Of a DNA stretch of 64,000 nt, positions 1 to 8,122 are shown piece after piece; within the stretch, counting starts at the first letter, position 1, and the number at the start of each line of letters is the position of its first letter. This DNA is from Acidobacteriaceae bacterium (GTDB taxonomy: Bacteria; Acidobacteriota; Terriglobia; Terriglobales; Acidobacteriaceae). A program made the translations under genes and the position numbers. The notes below the pieces were generated by a model. That model was not told where the DNA came from and searched no databases. It saw nothing but the letters and a program-made list of their open reading frames with translations. The stretch is from contig PMSQ01000133.1 in NCBI GenBank assembly GCA_003168355.1, forward strand, positions 1 through 64,000, given 5' to 3'.

Positions 1-446
1 GGTGGGAGTACCGTTCTCCCAGGGAGAAGCTCTTTGTGAGCGACGGGACCAGTGCGTGGTTTTATGTCCCGGGCGACCGGCAGGTGAGGAAAACTGACGC
101 GCGGAAGCTGGACGATGTACGGTCTCCGCTGGCGTTTTTGCTGGGCAAGAGCAAGCTGGAAAAGGAACTGCAGGGGCTGTCGCTGGCTCCCGATGTTGAG
201 CCGGTGGCTGCGGGGGACGTTGTGTTGCGGGGCGTGCCGCAGGCTTTGGCTGACCGGGTGAGCGAGATCCTGCTGGAAGTGACGCCCGAGCACCGGATCG
301 CTCGGATCGTGATCAACGAAGTGGACGGATCGGCGACCGAATACCGGTTCAGTGAACAGAAGGAGAACGCGGCGATTCCGAATGGGCAGTTCCAATTTAG
401 CCCGCCGCCGGGAACGGAGACGATTGAGGGTGAGCTGGGACCGTGA
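1..446 (+). CDS. LolA-like outer-membrane lipoprotein carrier, 5' truncated
   Basis: The reading frame is open from base 3 to the TGA at 444-446, so the gene begins before the window; the internal GTG at 36 is not the true start. The visible N-terminal part reads W-E-Y-R-S-P-R-E-K-L-F-V-S-D-G, followed by an A-W-F-Y-V-P-G-D-R-Q-V stretch. This is the core of LolA-type periplasmic chaperones that carry lipoproteins from the inner to the outer membrane. The C-terminal part (V-L-R-G-V-P then I-A-R-I-V-I-N-E-V-D-G) fits the half-barrel strands of the family. It lies upstream of, and in the same direction as, the pilus/secretion genes but is separated by 333 bases, so co-transcription is uncertain. 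Confidence 0.75.
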   Translation, partial: WEYRSPREKLFVSDGTSAWFYVPGDRQVRKTDARKLDDVRSPLAFLLGKSKLEKELQGLSLAPDVEPVAAGDVVLRGVPQALADRVSEILLEVTPEHRIARIVINEVDGSATEYRFSEQKENAAIPNGQFQFSPPPGTETIEGELGP

Positions 447-639
447 AGTTCGATAGCAATAAATGGTTGTATCGCATTGATTATGAATAGCTTATTAAGA
501 CATTAGGTAGCGCCGCGGCTGAGCCGCGCCCATTCAAACGAGGTCGTAAATCAAACTGTTTCAGAAAGGAGTTTTAGATTCGAATTTCAAAGCGGTGTCG
601 CAGAACCGAGTCGTTCAGTAGCCTCGATCGGGATGATTG

Positions 640-659
640 CCGGACCATTGTGGGTCCGG
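640..659. repeat. Inverted repeat in the gap between the LolA-like gene and gspF
   Basis: A perfect 7-base stem, CCGGACC / GGTCCGG, with a 6-base loop. The following TTACT is a weak U-tract, so this could be a poor terminator for the LolA-like gene or an operator ahead of the pilus genes. The rest of the 447-779 gap shows no convincing ORF. It also contains a short GC palindrome near 510-525. Confidence 0.35.
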
Positions 660-779
660 TTACTTGCGGTACTGGAAACGTCGGTGGAGGGTGTGATCTG
701 GGTTCAGGATCAAGAGCGGGAATGTTAGACTGAGCCGATAGGGTAGCGGGCCAGGCAGGGAGCGAAAAAGAGCGGCTCG

Positions 780-1979
780 ATGGCGGAATTCGTCATAAAA
801 ATCGCGGATGAGCGAGGACGACTGCACCAGCAGGTGGAGCAGGGGTACTCGGTGGCGGAGGTGCGGGACCGCTTCGCCTCGCAGGGCTACCTGGTCTATT
901 GGGTAAAGCCTCAGGGACTGCTTTCGGGCGGGCTTTCGATGCGCCGCGGGCGCAGGCTGAAGCAGAGTTCGTTTCTGGTGTTTAACCAGCAGTTCCTGAC
1001 GCTGCTCAAGGCGGGGTTGCCGATTCTGAACTCGCTGGACTTGCTGATCAAGCGGCAGAGAGATGCGAATCTGCGGCAGGTGCTGGAGAACGTCAGGGAG
1101 CGGGTGAAGGGTGGAGAGCTGCTTTCCGATGCCTTTGCAGCCCACAGCATGGTCCCCAAGATCTATACCACCACGCTGATGGCGGGAGAGAAAAGCGGAA
1201 ACATCGACGAGGTGTTAACCCGTTATATCAACTTTCAGCGCCTGGCGATGACCTTTCGCAAGAAGCTGTTTGTGTCGCTGATCTATCCCACGCTGCTGGT
1301 TACCGTGGTGACGATCATGGTGATGTTTTTGTTCACCTATGTGGTGCCGAAATTCGCGGACCTGTTTAATAGCCTGGACGCGAAACTGCCGGCCATTACG
1401 CTGTTCATGCTGGCGGTGGGGACGTACGCGCAGAAGTACTTCCCGTTTATTGCGATCGCACTGGCGCTGGCGGTTTTTGTGTTCTGGCAATGGCGGAAGA
1501 CGGATCGGGGCGCCGACCAGATTGACCGGCTCATCCTGAGCCTGCCATTGCTGGGCGATATCCGGCTGAAACATCAGGTGGCGACTTTTTCTCGGATGCT
1601 CTCGACGCTGCTGCAGGGCGGTCTGCCGCTGGTGCCGTCAATGGAAACCGCGGGCACTTCGATGACCAGCCGCCGCATCCTGAAAGGCGTGATGCGGGCG
1701 AGCGTGCGGGTTCGCGAAGGGCAGGGGCTGGCTGGCAGCCTGGAAGAGCAGAATGTCTTCCCTGACCTGGCGGTGGAAATGCTGGAAGTCGGCGAGTCCA
1801 CCGGGGCCTTGCCGGCGATGCTGAATTCGGTGGCCGAGTTCTATGAAGAAGACGTGCAGACGGCTTTGGGCGCTTCCATGGCGTTAATTGAGCCGTTGAT
1901 TCTAATCGTGATGGCGGTTTTTGTGGGAGGAGTGTTGATTTCGCTGTATTTGCCGATCTTCACTCTGGGAGTCCACTAG
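780..1979 (+). CDS. Type II secretion / type IV pilus inner-membrane platform protein (GspF/PilC family)
   Basis: A 399-residue protein with two copies of the T2SSF domain (about residues 65-190 and 265-390). Hydrophobic segments lie at about 163-190, 218-238 and 367-393, the usual GspF/PilC topology. The conserved signature F-N-Q-Q-F-L-T-L-L-K-A-G-L-P opens the first repeat, and G-E-x-S-G and G-E-S-T-G motifs close the two repeats. It is the polytopic core on which the assembly ATPase and pilins work. Length is normal for the family. The ATG at 780 has only a weak upstream AGAG. The ATPase gene follows in the same direction after a 147-base gap that holds a REP-like hairpin. Confidence 0.92.
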   Translation: MAEFVIKIADERGRLHQQVEQGYSVAEVRDRFASQGYLVYWVKPQGLLSGGLSMRRGRRLKQSSFLVFNQQFLTLLKAGLPILNSLDLLIKRQRDANLRQVLENVRERVKGGELLSDAFAAHSMVPKIYTTTLMAGEKSGNIDEVLTRYINFQRLAMTFRKKLFVSLIYPTLLVTVVTIMVMFLFTYVVPKFADLFNSLDAKLPAITLFMLAVGTYAQKYFPFIAIALALAVFVFWQWRKTDRGADQIDRLILSLPLLGDIRLKHQVATFSRMLSTLLQGGLPLVPSMETAGTSMTSRRILKGVMRASVRVREGQGLAGSLEEQNVFPDLAVEMLEVGESTGALPAMLNSVAEFYEEDVQTALGASMALIEPLILIVMAVFVGGVLISLYLPIFTLGVH

Positions 1980-2057
1980 AGGAAGCGAGCAAAACGCGCC
2001 CTTCGGTCGCTTGCGCTCTCTCCGGGCAAGCTCAGTTGGGTCGCGGGGCTCGCCCAG

Positions 2058-2092
2058 ATCCTTCGGCGACGATGAAACTGTCGCCTCAGGAT
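2058..2092. repeat. REP-like hairpin element, copy 1
   Basis: Arms ATCCT-TC-GGCGAC (2058-2070) and GTCGCC-TC-AGGAT (2080-2092) with a 9-base loop. The pairing is perfect except for a symmetric TC/TC internal loop. The same architecture recurs at 4953-4985 and 40124-40162, so this is a dispersed family and not a gene-specific terminator. Confidence 0.7.
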
Positions 2093-2126
2093 TGAGAGTC
2101 GGGGACGGAACGCGGGGATTTGAGAA

Positions 2127-3797
2127 ATGGCGACAGCCGATAAGAAATCACTTTTCGTACACGGCGAGAATGGCGGGCAGGTGGTGACGACGGGGAATCC
2201 GATCACCGACCTGGAGCGCGCCCAGGACGTGGCGCGGCGCTATCGCTGCGAGTTTGTGGACCTCACCGACTTTCAGCTTCATCACGAGCTGTTCAAGAAG
2301 TTCTCGCCCGAACTGATGTTCCGCTACAACTTCGTGCCGCTGGAAGAGACGGCAGACGGCAAGCTGGCGATTGCGATCGCCGATCCCAGCCAGCTGATGA
2401 TGATTGACGAGATCAGCCTGCTGCTGCAGAAGCGGATCGTCACCAAGGTGGCGACACTGAAGCAGATCAGCGACATTCTCAAGAAGACGGAGCAGTCGCA
2501 GCGCGTTCTGGAAGAGGCCAGCGAAGGCTTCCAGATTATTCGCGAAGACGAAGCTACGGGCGCCGAAGAGACGCTGACCATCGACAAACTGACGGCGGCG
2601 GGCGACACCAGCCCGATCATCCGCCTGGTGGATACCACCATTTTCACTGCGCTGCAGCGGCGCGCGTCCGACATTCACATCGAGACCCGGGACGACTCGG
2701 TGGTGATCAAGTTCCGCATCGACGGCGTGCTGACGCAGGCCATGCCGCCCATCGGCAAAGAGCATCATTCCACTGTAATCTCGCGTATCAAGGTGATGAG
2801 CGAGCTGGACATTTCCGAGCGCCGGGTGCCACAGGACGGCCGCTTCCGGGTGAAGTACAACGGGCGCGCTATCGACTTCCGCGTTTCCATCATGCCCTCG
2901 ATTCACGGAGAAGATGCCGTGCTGCGCGTGCTGGACAAAGAATCGATGAGCGAGAAGTTTCGCACGCTCACTTTGGAAGTAGTTGGGTTTGACGAAGACG
3001 ACCTGCGCAAATTCCGCCGCTACATTAAAGAGCCTTACGGCATGGTGCTGGTTACGGGGCCGACGGGCAGCGGCAAGACCACGACGCTTTACGCTGCAGT
3101 GAATGAGATCAAGACCGACGAAGACAAGATCATTACGATTGAAGATCCGGTGGAGTATCAGCTTCGCGGCATCACGCAGATTCCGGTCAACGAGAAAAAA
3201 GGTCTGACCTTCGCCCGCGGTTTGCGCTCCATTTTGCGCCACGATCCGGACAAAATCATGGTGGGGGAAATCCGCGACACGGAGACGGCGCAGATCGCCA
3301 TCCAGTCGGCGCTCACCGGCCACCTGGTATTCACCACGGTCCACGCCAATAATGTGGTGGATGTGATCGGGCGCTTTCTGAACATGGGCGTCGAGCCCTA
3401 TAACTTCGTCTCGGCGCTGAACTGCATTTTGGCGCAACGGTTGGTGCGGCTCATCTGCGATTCCTGTCGCACCCAGGTGAATTATCCGCCGGAGGTGCTG
3501 GAGGCCAGCGGTCTGGATGCCGCGCAGTGGTCGAAGGTGGCATTGTATGAGGGGCCGGGGTGCATCGAGTGCGCGGGCACCGGCTTCCGCGGCCGAACCG
3601 CGATTCATGAGCTGCTGGATTTGAGCGACCGCATCCGCGAGATGATTCTGGCGCGGAGGCCGACGTCGGAAATCCGCCGCGCGGCGCGGGAAGAAGGCAT
3701 GCGCTTTCTGCGCGAATCGGCTTTGGATAAGGTCCGGCTCGGCCTGACCACGTTGAAAGAGATCAACAAGGTCACCTTCATCGAGGCCATGCGGTAA
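2127..3797 (+). CDS. Type II secretion / type IV pilus assembly ATPase (GspE/PilB family)
   Basis: A 556-residue hexameric secretion ATPase. An N-terminal MshEN/GspE-N-like domain covers about residues 30-150. The ATPase core has Walker A G-P-T-G-S-G-K-T-T at about 311, the Asp/His boxes, and the Walker B region I-M-V-G-E-I-R-D near 377. Two Cys pairs (I-C-D-S-C near 445 and C-I-E-C near 480) form the zinc-binding tetracysteine motif typical of extension ATPases GspE and PilB. PilT-type retraction ATPases usually lack this motif. The enzyme powers pilin or pseudopilin insertion from the cytoplasmic face. The ATG at 2127 gives a normal N-terminus. An overlapping 574-codon antisense frame is a shadow. 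Confidence 0.95.
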   Translation: MATADKKSLFVHGENGGQVVTTGNPITDLERAQDVARRYRCEFVDLTDFQLHHELFKKFSPELMFRYNFVPLEETADGKLAIAIADPSQLMMIDEISLLLQKRIVTKVATLKQISDILKKTEQSQRVLEEASEGFQIIREDEATGAEETLTIDKLTAAGDTSPIIRLVDTTIFTALQRRASDIHIETRDDSVVIKFRIDGVLTQAMPPIGKEHHSTVISRIKVMSELDISERRVPQDGRFRVKYNGRAIDFRVSIMPSIHGEDAVLRVLDKESMSEKFRTLTLEVVGFDEDDLRKFRRYIKEPYGMVLVTGPTGSGKTTTLYAAVNEIKTDEDKIITIEDPVEYQLRGITQIPVNEKKGLTFARGLRSILRHDPDKIMVGEIRDTETAQIAIQSALTGHLVFTTVHANNVVDVIGRFLNMGVEPYNFVSALNCILAQRLVRLICDSCRTQVNYPPEVLEASGLDAAQWSKVALYEGPGCIECAGTGFRGRTAIHELLDLSDRIREMILARRPTSEIRRAAREEGMRFLRESALDKVRLGLTTLKEINKVTFIEAMR

Positions 3798-3799
3798 AA

Positions 3800-3880
3800 G
3801 CAGTGGCCAGTGATCAGTTGCCAGTGGCCAGTGCGCAGAACTCGAATTTACTGGCCATTGAGCACTAGCCACTGACCACT
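3800..3880. repeat. Degenerate CAGTGGCCAGTG-type repeat, direct and inverted
   Basis: Between gspE and pilM the sequence repeats short units of the CAGTGGCC / GATCAGT type. It then presents them inverted (CTGGCCATTGAGCACTAGCCACTGACCAC), so the whole can fold on itself. Units are 7-9 bases, imperfect and not coding. This is a simple-repeat family unlike the hairpins at 2058 and 4953. Confidence 0.6.
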
Positions 3881-3970
3881 TACCTAAGTTCCCTTTCAGC
3901 TATTGCAATTGGCGTGGCGGGGCGTTTGAATTGTAGAAGTGGTGAGTTTGGGAGAGAGTGAATTCTCGAA

Positions 3971-4867
3971 ATGAGTTCTGGTTCCAACCCGGCAAAACCC
4001 AAGTTGGCCTGCGAGATCGCAGCCGACCGCGTGCTGGTGGGTCGCCTGGCCGAAGATGGCCGGAGCCTGGAAGCCTGCGCGGCGCGCGAACTGGCGCCGG
4101 GCAGCGTGATTCCGGACCTGGTCGAGGGCAACTTGCGCCAGCGCGAGGCAGTGAGTGCGGCACTGCGCGCGGCACTAAGTAGTGTGGGGGCGCGCTCCCA
4201 CGATGTGATTGCGGTGGTGCCGGACGCCGCGGTGCGGGTGGTTCTGTTGGAATTTGACACGCTGCCGGCCGACTCCGAGGAAGCCGCCGGCGTGGTCCGG
4301 TTTCGCATGAAGAAATCGCTGCCATTCGATGTGGAGAAGGCGAGAGTTTCCTACCATGCGCAGAAATCAAGTGAGGGCGTTCGAGTCGTGGCCGCGGTGG
4401 CCCTGGCCAGTGTAGTGGAGGACTACGAGGCTGCCTTCCGCGATGCCGGATTCAGTCCCGGAGTGGTATTGCCTTCCATGCTGGCGGCGCTGGGCGCGGC
4501 GGAGGGACAGCGTCCCACGCTGGTGGTGAAAGTGGATGCCCGCACCACGAGCATCGCGATCCTCAATGCGGAACAGCTTCAGCTTTTCCGCACGCTGGAG
4601 AATACGCGCGGGGTCACGATCACGGGAGAGCAGTTGGCCGAGGAGGTTTACCCTTCGGTAGTATTCTTCCAGGACACATATCACCTGAACATTGAAAAGA
4701 TATTTGTCGCGGGCTTATCCGACACGGGCAGCGCGGCGCCCGCGTTGCGCGCGCAAACCGGCGCCGAGGTGCAGGAACTGGTGAGCTCTTCGCAGTTGGG
4801 CGTCAGCACCGGAGGTTCGGTGCCGCGTTGGAGAATGGCCGGAGTGGTGGGAGCTTTGATTTCGTGA
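3971..4867 (+). CDS. PilM-like actin-fold cytoplasmic pilus assembly protein
   Basis: A 298-residue protein with an actin/FtsA-like ATPase fold resembling PilM (GspL cytoplasmic domain). V-I-A-V-V-P-D-A-A-V-R-V lies in subdomain 1A, F-R-M-K-K-S-L-P-F-D in the region that meets PilN, and V-K-V-D-A-R-T-T-S-I-A-I corresponds to the phosphate-2 loop. PilM recruits the N-terminus of PilN and couples the assembly ATPase to the PilNO alignment complex. It is somewhat shorter than typical PilM (about 350). It precedes pilN and pilO in the canonical order but is separated from pilN by a REP-like hairpin. The function is inferred mainly from fold motifs and context. Confidence 0.82.
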   Translation: MSSGSNPAKPKLACEIAADRVLVGRLAEDGRSLEACAARELAPGSVIPDLVEGNLRQREAVSAALRAALSSVGARSHDVIAVVPDAAVRVVLLEFDTLPADSEEAAGVVRFRMKKSLPFDVEKARVSYHAQKSSEGVRVVAAVALASVVEDYEAAFRDAGFSPGVVLPSMLAALGAAEGQRPTLVVKVDARTTSIAILNAEQLQLFRTLENTRGVTITGEQLAEEVYPSVVFFQDTYHLNIEKIFVAGLSDTGSAAPALRAQTGAEVQELVSSSQLGVSTGGSVPRWRMAGVVGALIS

Positions 4868-4952
4868 GCGGGACAGTGCGATTTTATAAGGAAGGTCGCC
4901 TCGCGCGTATTGCGACGCCAAAAACGCGTCGCGGCGCGGTGGCTTCCACAGG

Positions 4953-4985
4953 TCCTTCGACGAGCAAAAAGCGCTCGTCTCAGGA
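4953..4985. repeat. REP-like hairpin element, copy 2, abutting the pilN start
   Basis: Arms TCCT-TC-GACGAGC (4953-4965) and GCTCGTC-TC-AGGA (4973-4985), with a 7-base loop and the same TC/TC internal loop as copy 1. It ends 14 bases before the preferred pilN start. An alternative ATG at 4985 lies at the element edge. Confidence 0.7.
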
Positions 4986-4999
4986 TGACAATTAAAGCG

Positions 5000-5617
5000 A
5001 TGCGCCTCGATATCAATCTCGCCAGCCAGCCCTACGAAGATTCGCGGGAGTTCTGGCTGCGTTGGGGAACCGGTCTGGCGGGCGCGGTCATCCTGACGCT
5101 GGCATTGCTCACGATCACCATCACGGGCTGGGTCGCAGCCCGTCACGATCACGGCAAAATCGCCGAGTTGCGCAGCGCAATCGCGCAGCGCGACCACACC
5201 CGCGCTCAGGCCGAGGCGTACCTCAATCAACCCGAGAATCGCAGCACGCGGGATCAGTCTCAGTTTCTCAATGAGCTGATCGAGCGCAAATCATTTTCCT
5301 GGACGCGTGTGCTCGAAGACCTGGAAAAGGTGATGCCAACGCGGGTCCACCTGGTTTCGATTCATCCCGAACTGGATGAGGACAACCAGCTGGCGCTGAA
5401 GATGGTGGTGGCGGGCGACTCGCGCGAGCGGGCCATCGAATTGGCCCGCCGGATGGAAGATTCGCGGCGCTTTACGCAGACTCATATCGACACCGAGCAC
5501 GTAGAGACCTCGACCTCCGGAGACACCTTTCAGCTCAACATCAACGCGATTTATGTCCCGGATACGAATCCAGGACAAACACCGAAGACGGAGATTTCGA
5601 AGGGGAGCAAGCCCTGA
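5000..5617 (+). CDS. PilN-like pilus assembly / T2SS GspL-like protein
   Basis: A 205-residue bitopic protein. The start chosen at ATG 5000 gives M-R-L-D-I-N-L-A-S-Q-P-Y, the short conserved PilN N-terminus that docks in the PilM groove. One membrane helix follows at about residues 22-45. The periplasmic part is a coiled-coil region and a ferredoxin-like fold (F-S-W-T-R-V-L-E-D-L-E-K-V-M-P-T-R-V-H-L is the typical PilN segment). Starts further upstream would translate through the repeat element and are unlikely. The stop codon overlaps the pilO start by one base, so the two are translationally coupled. Confidence 0.85.
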   Translation: MRLDINLASQPYEDSREFWLRWGTGLAGAVILTLALLTITITGWVAARHDHGKIAELRSAIAQRDHTRAQAEAYLNQPENRSTRDQSQFLNELIERKSFSWTRVLEDLEKVMPTRVHLVSIHPELDEDNQLALKMVVAGDSRERAIELARRMEDSRRFTQTHIDTEHVETSTSGDTFQLNINAIYVPDTNPGQTPKTEISKGSKP

Positions 5618-6162
5618 TGCCAGATTTGCGGCAAACCCGGAAAAACATTAAGACCGCCCTGGCGGTGCTGCTGGGTGTGGATGTGGTGGCGATGGTAGTG
5701 TTGTTCTCACCGCTGGTAGGCTCGACCGGATCGCGGCAGCAGGAACTCGCCCAGTTGCAAAGCGAACTGCACACCAAGACGCTGCAGGTTGAGCCGCTCA
5801 CCGATCTGCCCAAGAAAGTGACTACTGCGAACCGTCAGATTGCGGACTTCTACAAGAAGCGTTTTCCCGCCCAGGACTCGCAGATTATCACCGAATTCGG
5901 CAAGCTGGCGGCGGCCAACGGGGTCAAAATCGAGCAGGCAAAGTACCCGGTCAAGGAAGAAGAGGGGAGCGGCCGGCTCTATCCGGTCGAGATGGAAGCC
6001 AACCTTTCGGGCAACTACGTTTCACTGGCGAAGTTTATCAATGCGCTGGAACGCGATGACATGCTTTTTATCATCAGCAGTGTCACTCTGGGCGGCGAGC
6101 AGAACGGGCCTATTAAGCTGGACATGAAACTTGAGACTTATTTGAAAGCGGGCACGTCGTGA
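5617..6162 (+). CDS. PilO-like pilus assembly protein
   Basis: A 181-residue bitopic protein with one N-terminal membrane helix (about residues 12-32), a coiled-coil stretch (Q-Q-E-L-A-Q-L-Q-S-E-L-H-T-K-T) and a periplasmic alpha/beta domain matching PilO. In the family it heterodimerises with PilN and aligns the inner-membrane platform with the outer-membrane secretin. The ATG overlaps the pilN TGA, and its own TGA overlaps the GTG of the next gene, which is tight operon packing. Confidence 0.85.
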   Translation: MPDLRQTRKNIKTALAVLLGVDVVAMVVLFSPLVGSTGSRQQELAQLQSELHTKTLQVEPLTDLPKKVTTANRQIADFYKKRFPAQDSQIITEFGKLAAANGVKIEQAKYPVKEEEGSGRLYPVEMEANLSGNYVSLAKFINALERDDMLFIISSVTLGGEQNGPIKLDMKLETYLKAGTS

Positions 6163-6791
6163 AACTGGGGCTCGATAACCGGAGGACCACGATCGTGGCG
6201 GCGGTGGTGGGGGTGGTGGCGATACTGGTCATCGCCTATGAGTTCATGCCATCCTCCTCGACGATCGCTTCGACGACGCCGGCAACAGAGACGGGCTCGC
6301 TAACGTCCGCGCCGAGTGCGGCTCATTCGTCGACGCGCCACGGTTCAGCTTCCACATCAGGGAAAAAGGAGCGCGCTCCGCAGAGCCTCGATCCTACGCT
6401 GAACCTGCGACAGCTCGCGACCACCGAGCAGATCGAGTACGAAGGCTCGGGAAGAAACATCTTTGTATCGCAGCCGGATCCGGTGATCCCGACTCCGCTG
6501 GGCAACGGCACGCCTGACATCAAAAAGGATGAGCGGGCCTACGTGGCACCACCAGTGCCGGCGCAGCCTCCGATTCCCTTGAAGTTCTTCGGCTTCGCCA
6601 ACCAGCCTGGGGAATCCAAGAAGGCGTTCCTTTCCAAGGGTGAGGATGTTTTCATTGCGGTCGAGGGCGAGATTGTGGACCGCCGCTACAAGGTGGTGCG
6701 GATTTCTCCAACCTCGGTGGACATTCAGGACGTGGTGGGCAGCGGTCCGCCGCAGAGCATTCCGTTGACACAGGGGGTAGGGGGGATTTAG
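6159..6791 (+). CDS. PilP-like / GspC-like inner-membrane connector protein
   Basis: A 210-residue protein starting at GTG 6159, overlapping the pilO stop. It has a single membrane helix (about residues 10-30) followed by a Ser/Thr/Pro-rich linker and a motif R-N-I-F-V-S-Q-P-D-P typical of the region before the homology domain. The C-terminal small beta domain (L-K-F-F-G-F-A, then V-F-I-A-V-E-G-E-I-V-D-R-R-Y-K-V-V-R-I) is the PilP/GspC HR-like fold that contacts the secretin. It has no obvious lipobox, unlike classical PilP, and so resembles GspC topology more. The identification rests on position and the beta domain. Confidence 0.65.
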   Translation: MKLGLDNRRTTIVAAVVGVVAILVIAYEFMPSSSTIASTTPATETGSLTSAPSAAHSSTRHGSASTSGKKERAPQSLDPTLNLRQLATTEQIEYEGSGRNIFVSQPDPVIPTPLGNGTPDIKKDERAYVAPPVPAQPPIPLKFFGFANQPGESKKAFLSKGEDVFIAVEGEIVDRRYKVVRISPTSVDIQDVVGSGPPQSIPLTQGVGGI

Positions 6792-6890
6792 GTAATTGGG
6801 TAATTTAGTAATCGGGTAATTTTGTAACTTGGCAGACTATTCGGATCGATCAAATTACAAAATTACCCGATTACCAAAGTACAAAATTTT
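6791..6890. repeat. Heptamer-type GGTAATT repeat with a 20-base perfect inverted repeat
   Basis: The left side repeats GGTAATT-like units (GGTAATTGGGTAATTTAGTAATCGG). The right side carries the reverse complement. A perfect 20-base arm pair lies at 6808-6827 and 6855-6874, with imperfect pairing further out. The element fills the whole junction between the PilP-like gene and the pseudopilin gene and overlaps longer possible starts of the latter, which argues for the ATG at 6892. Confidence 0.75.
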
Positions 6891-6891
6891 C

Positions 6892-8001
6892 ATGCCTTTG
6901 TGCTCAAGCGCGCGTCAGTCCCCACGCCGGCTTCGCCGGAATAATAATGAGGACGGCTACATTTTGCTCACCCTGCTTCTCGTGGTCGCTCTGATGGCCG
7001 TATTCGCTACTGCAGTGATTACCGAAATATCGTTTGAGATCCGGCGGGACCGGGAACAGGAAATGATCCACCGCGGAGTGCAGTACTCGCGCGCCATTCG
7101 CACTTACTACAAGAAACTCGGACGCTATCCCGCGCGGCTCGAAGATCTCGACAATACCAACAATCTGCGCTACCTGCGCAAACATTACAAGGACCCCGAG
7201 AACTGCAAGAACTCCAAGTGCCAGGACTTCAAACTGCTGCACTACGGGGATCCTGGTGTGTCGCTGGGCGGCAGCTTCGGCGGTGGAACCATTCCCGGTG
7301 CGACTCCTGCCGGCTCTCCCGGAGGATTGAACGGTTCCGCGCCGAGCAGTTCGGGGTTCGGCGGATCGTCGTTCGGCGGATCGTCCTTTGGTGGCCCGAG
7401 CTCTGGTGGTTCCGGGTTTGGCGGTTCTGCCGGGGTCAACAATTCAGGTGTGTTCTCGCAATCGTCGGGACCCGGGGGAAACTCGAACGGCGGATTCGGA
7501 GGAAGCTCCAACAACCCGGGAACTTCCAATGCTCCGGGCACGAATCAGACAACGGGCGCCGACTCATCGCAAGCTGGTTCCTCTGGGTCGCAGGATGCTA
7601 GTTCCACCCAGAGCGGCTCGGGCAATACGACTGGCCAAGGCCAGGTATTCGGCGGGGGAGCGATCGTGGGCGTGGCCAGCATGAGCAAAGACACGACGAT
7701 TCGCGAGTTTAATAAAAAGAGGAAGTACAACGAGTGGCAGTTTGTGTACGATCCAACTGCGGACCGCGGAGGGCTTATCACCACGCCCTATCAGCCTGCG
7801 CTGCAGAGCTTCACAAGCCAGCCCATTAACGGCGCGCAACCGGCAGGCTCCAGTGGCAGCGCGTTTGGCAATTCTGGCGGGAGTTCGTTTGGCAATTCCG
7901 GCAACAGTTCGTTCGGGTCGTCTTCAGGCTTCGGCAATTCGACTCCGGGCGGGCCTGCGTCGCCGGTGCAGACGCCGGCCAATCCGCCGCAACAACAGTA
8001 G
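6892..8001 (+). CDS. Type II/IV pseudopilin-like protein with Gly/Ser-rich tail
   Basis: From ATG 6892 the protein has 369 residues. It opens with a basic leader (R-R-L-R-R-N-N-N-E-D-G) followed by Y-I-L-L-T-L-L-L-V-V-A-L-M, a prepilin-peptidase-type cleavage site G/Y and hydrophobic helix. Position +5 is Thr, not the usual Glu, as seen in some minor pseudopilins. The helix continues to E-I-S-F-E-I-R-R-D-R-E-Q-E-M, and an R-T-Y-Y-K-K-L-G-R-Y-P segment typical of PulG-type pseudopilins follows. The middle and C-terminus are low-complexity Gly/Ser/Phe/Asn repeats. Upstream ATG at 6829 would translate the inverted repeat and is rejected. It closes the operon. Confidence 0.75.
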   Translation: MPLCSSARQSPRRLRRNNNEDGYILLTLLLVVALMAVFATAVITEISFEIRRDREQEMIHRGVQYSRAIRTYYKKLGRYPARLEDLDNTNNLRYLRKHYKDPENCKNSKCQDFKLLHYGDPGVSLGGSFGGGTIPGATPAGSPGGLNGSAPSSSGFGGSSFGGSSFGGPSSGGSGFGGSAGVNNSGVFSQSSGPGGNSNGGFGGSSNNPGTSNAPGTNQTTGADSSQAGSSGSQDASSTQSGSGNTTGQGQVFGGGAIVGVASMSKDTTIREFNKKRKYNEWQFVYDPTADRGGLITTPYQPALQSFTSQPINGAQPAGSSGSAFGNSGGSSFGNSGNSSFGSSSGFGNSTPGGPASPVQTPANPPQQQ

Positions 8002-8036
8002 GCGCGGTCAGCGTCAACCAGCTTGGCCAAAAAGAA

Positions 8037-8060
8037 CGGCCTCATCGTAAGATGAGGCCG
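8037..8060 (-). terminator. Rho-independent terminator, best on - strand, possibly bidirectional
   Basis: A perfect 9-base stem CGGCCTCAT / ATGAGGCCG with a 6-base loop. Read on the - strand it is followed by TTCTTTTT, so it fits as the terminator of the Fe-S carrier gene ending at 8123. On the + strand the tail is only CTTCCTT, so it would act weakly for the pseudopilin operon. Confidence 0.7.
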
Positions 8061-8122
8061 CTTCCTTGCTTGCTACAAGCTCTTACGTCAACATTCGCTA
8101 TGCAACGGAAGGACGCTGACCC

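Noticed and set aside
2148-3872. 574-codon antisense ORF
   Set aside because: It lies wholly opposite the well-supported gspE/pilB gene; its composition is Arg/His/Gln-rich as expected for a GC-rich shadow frame.
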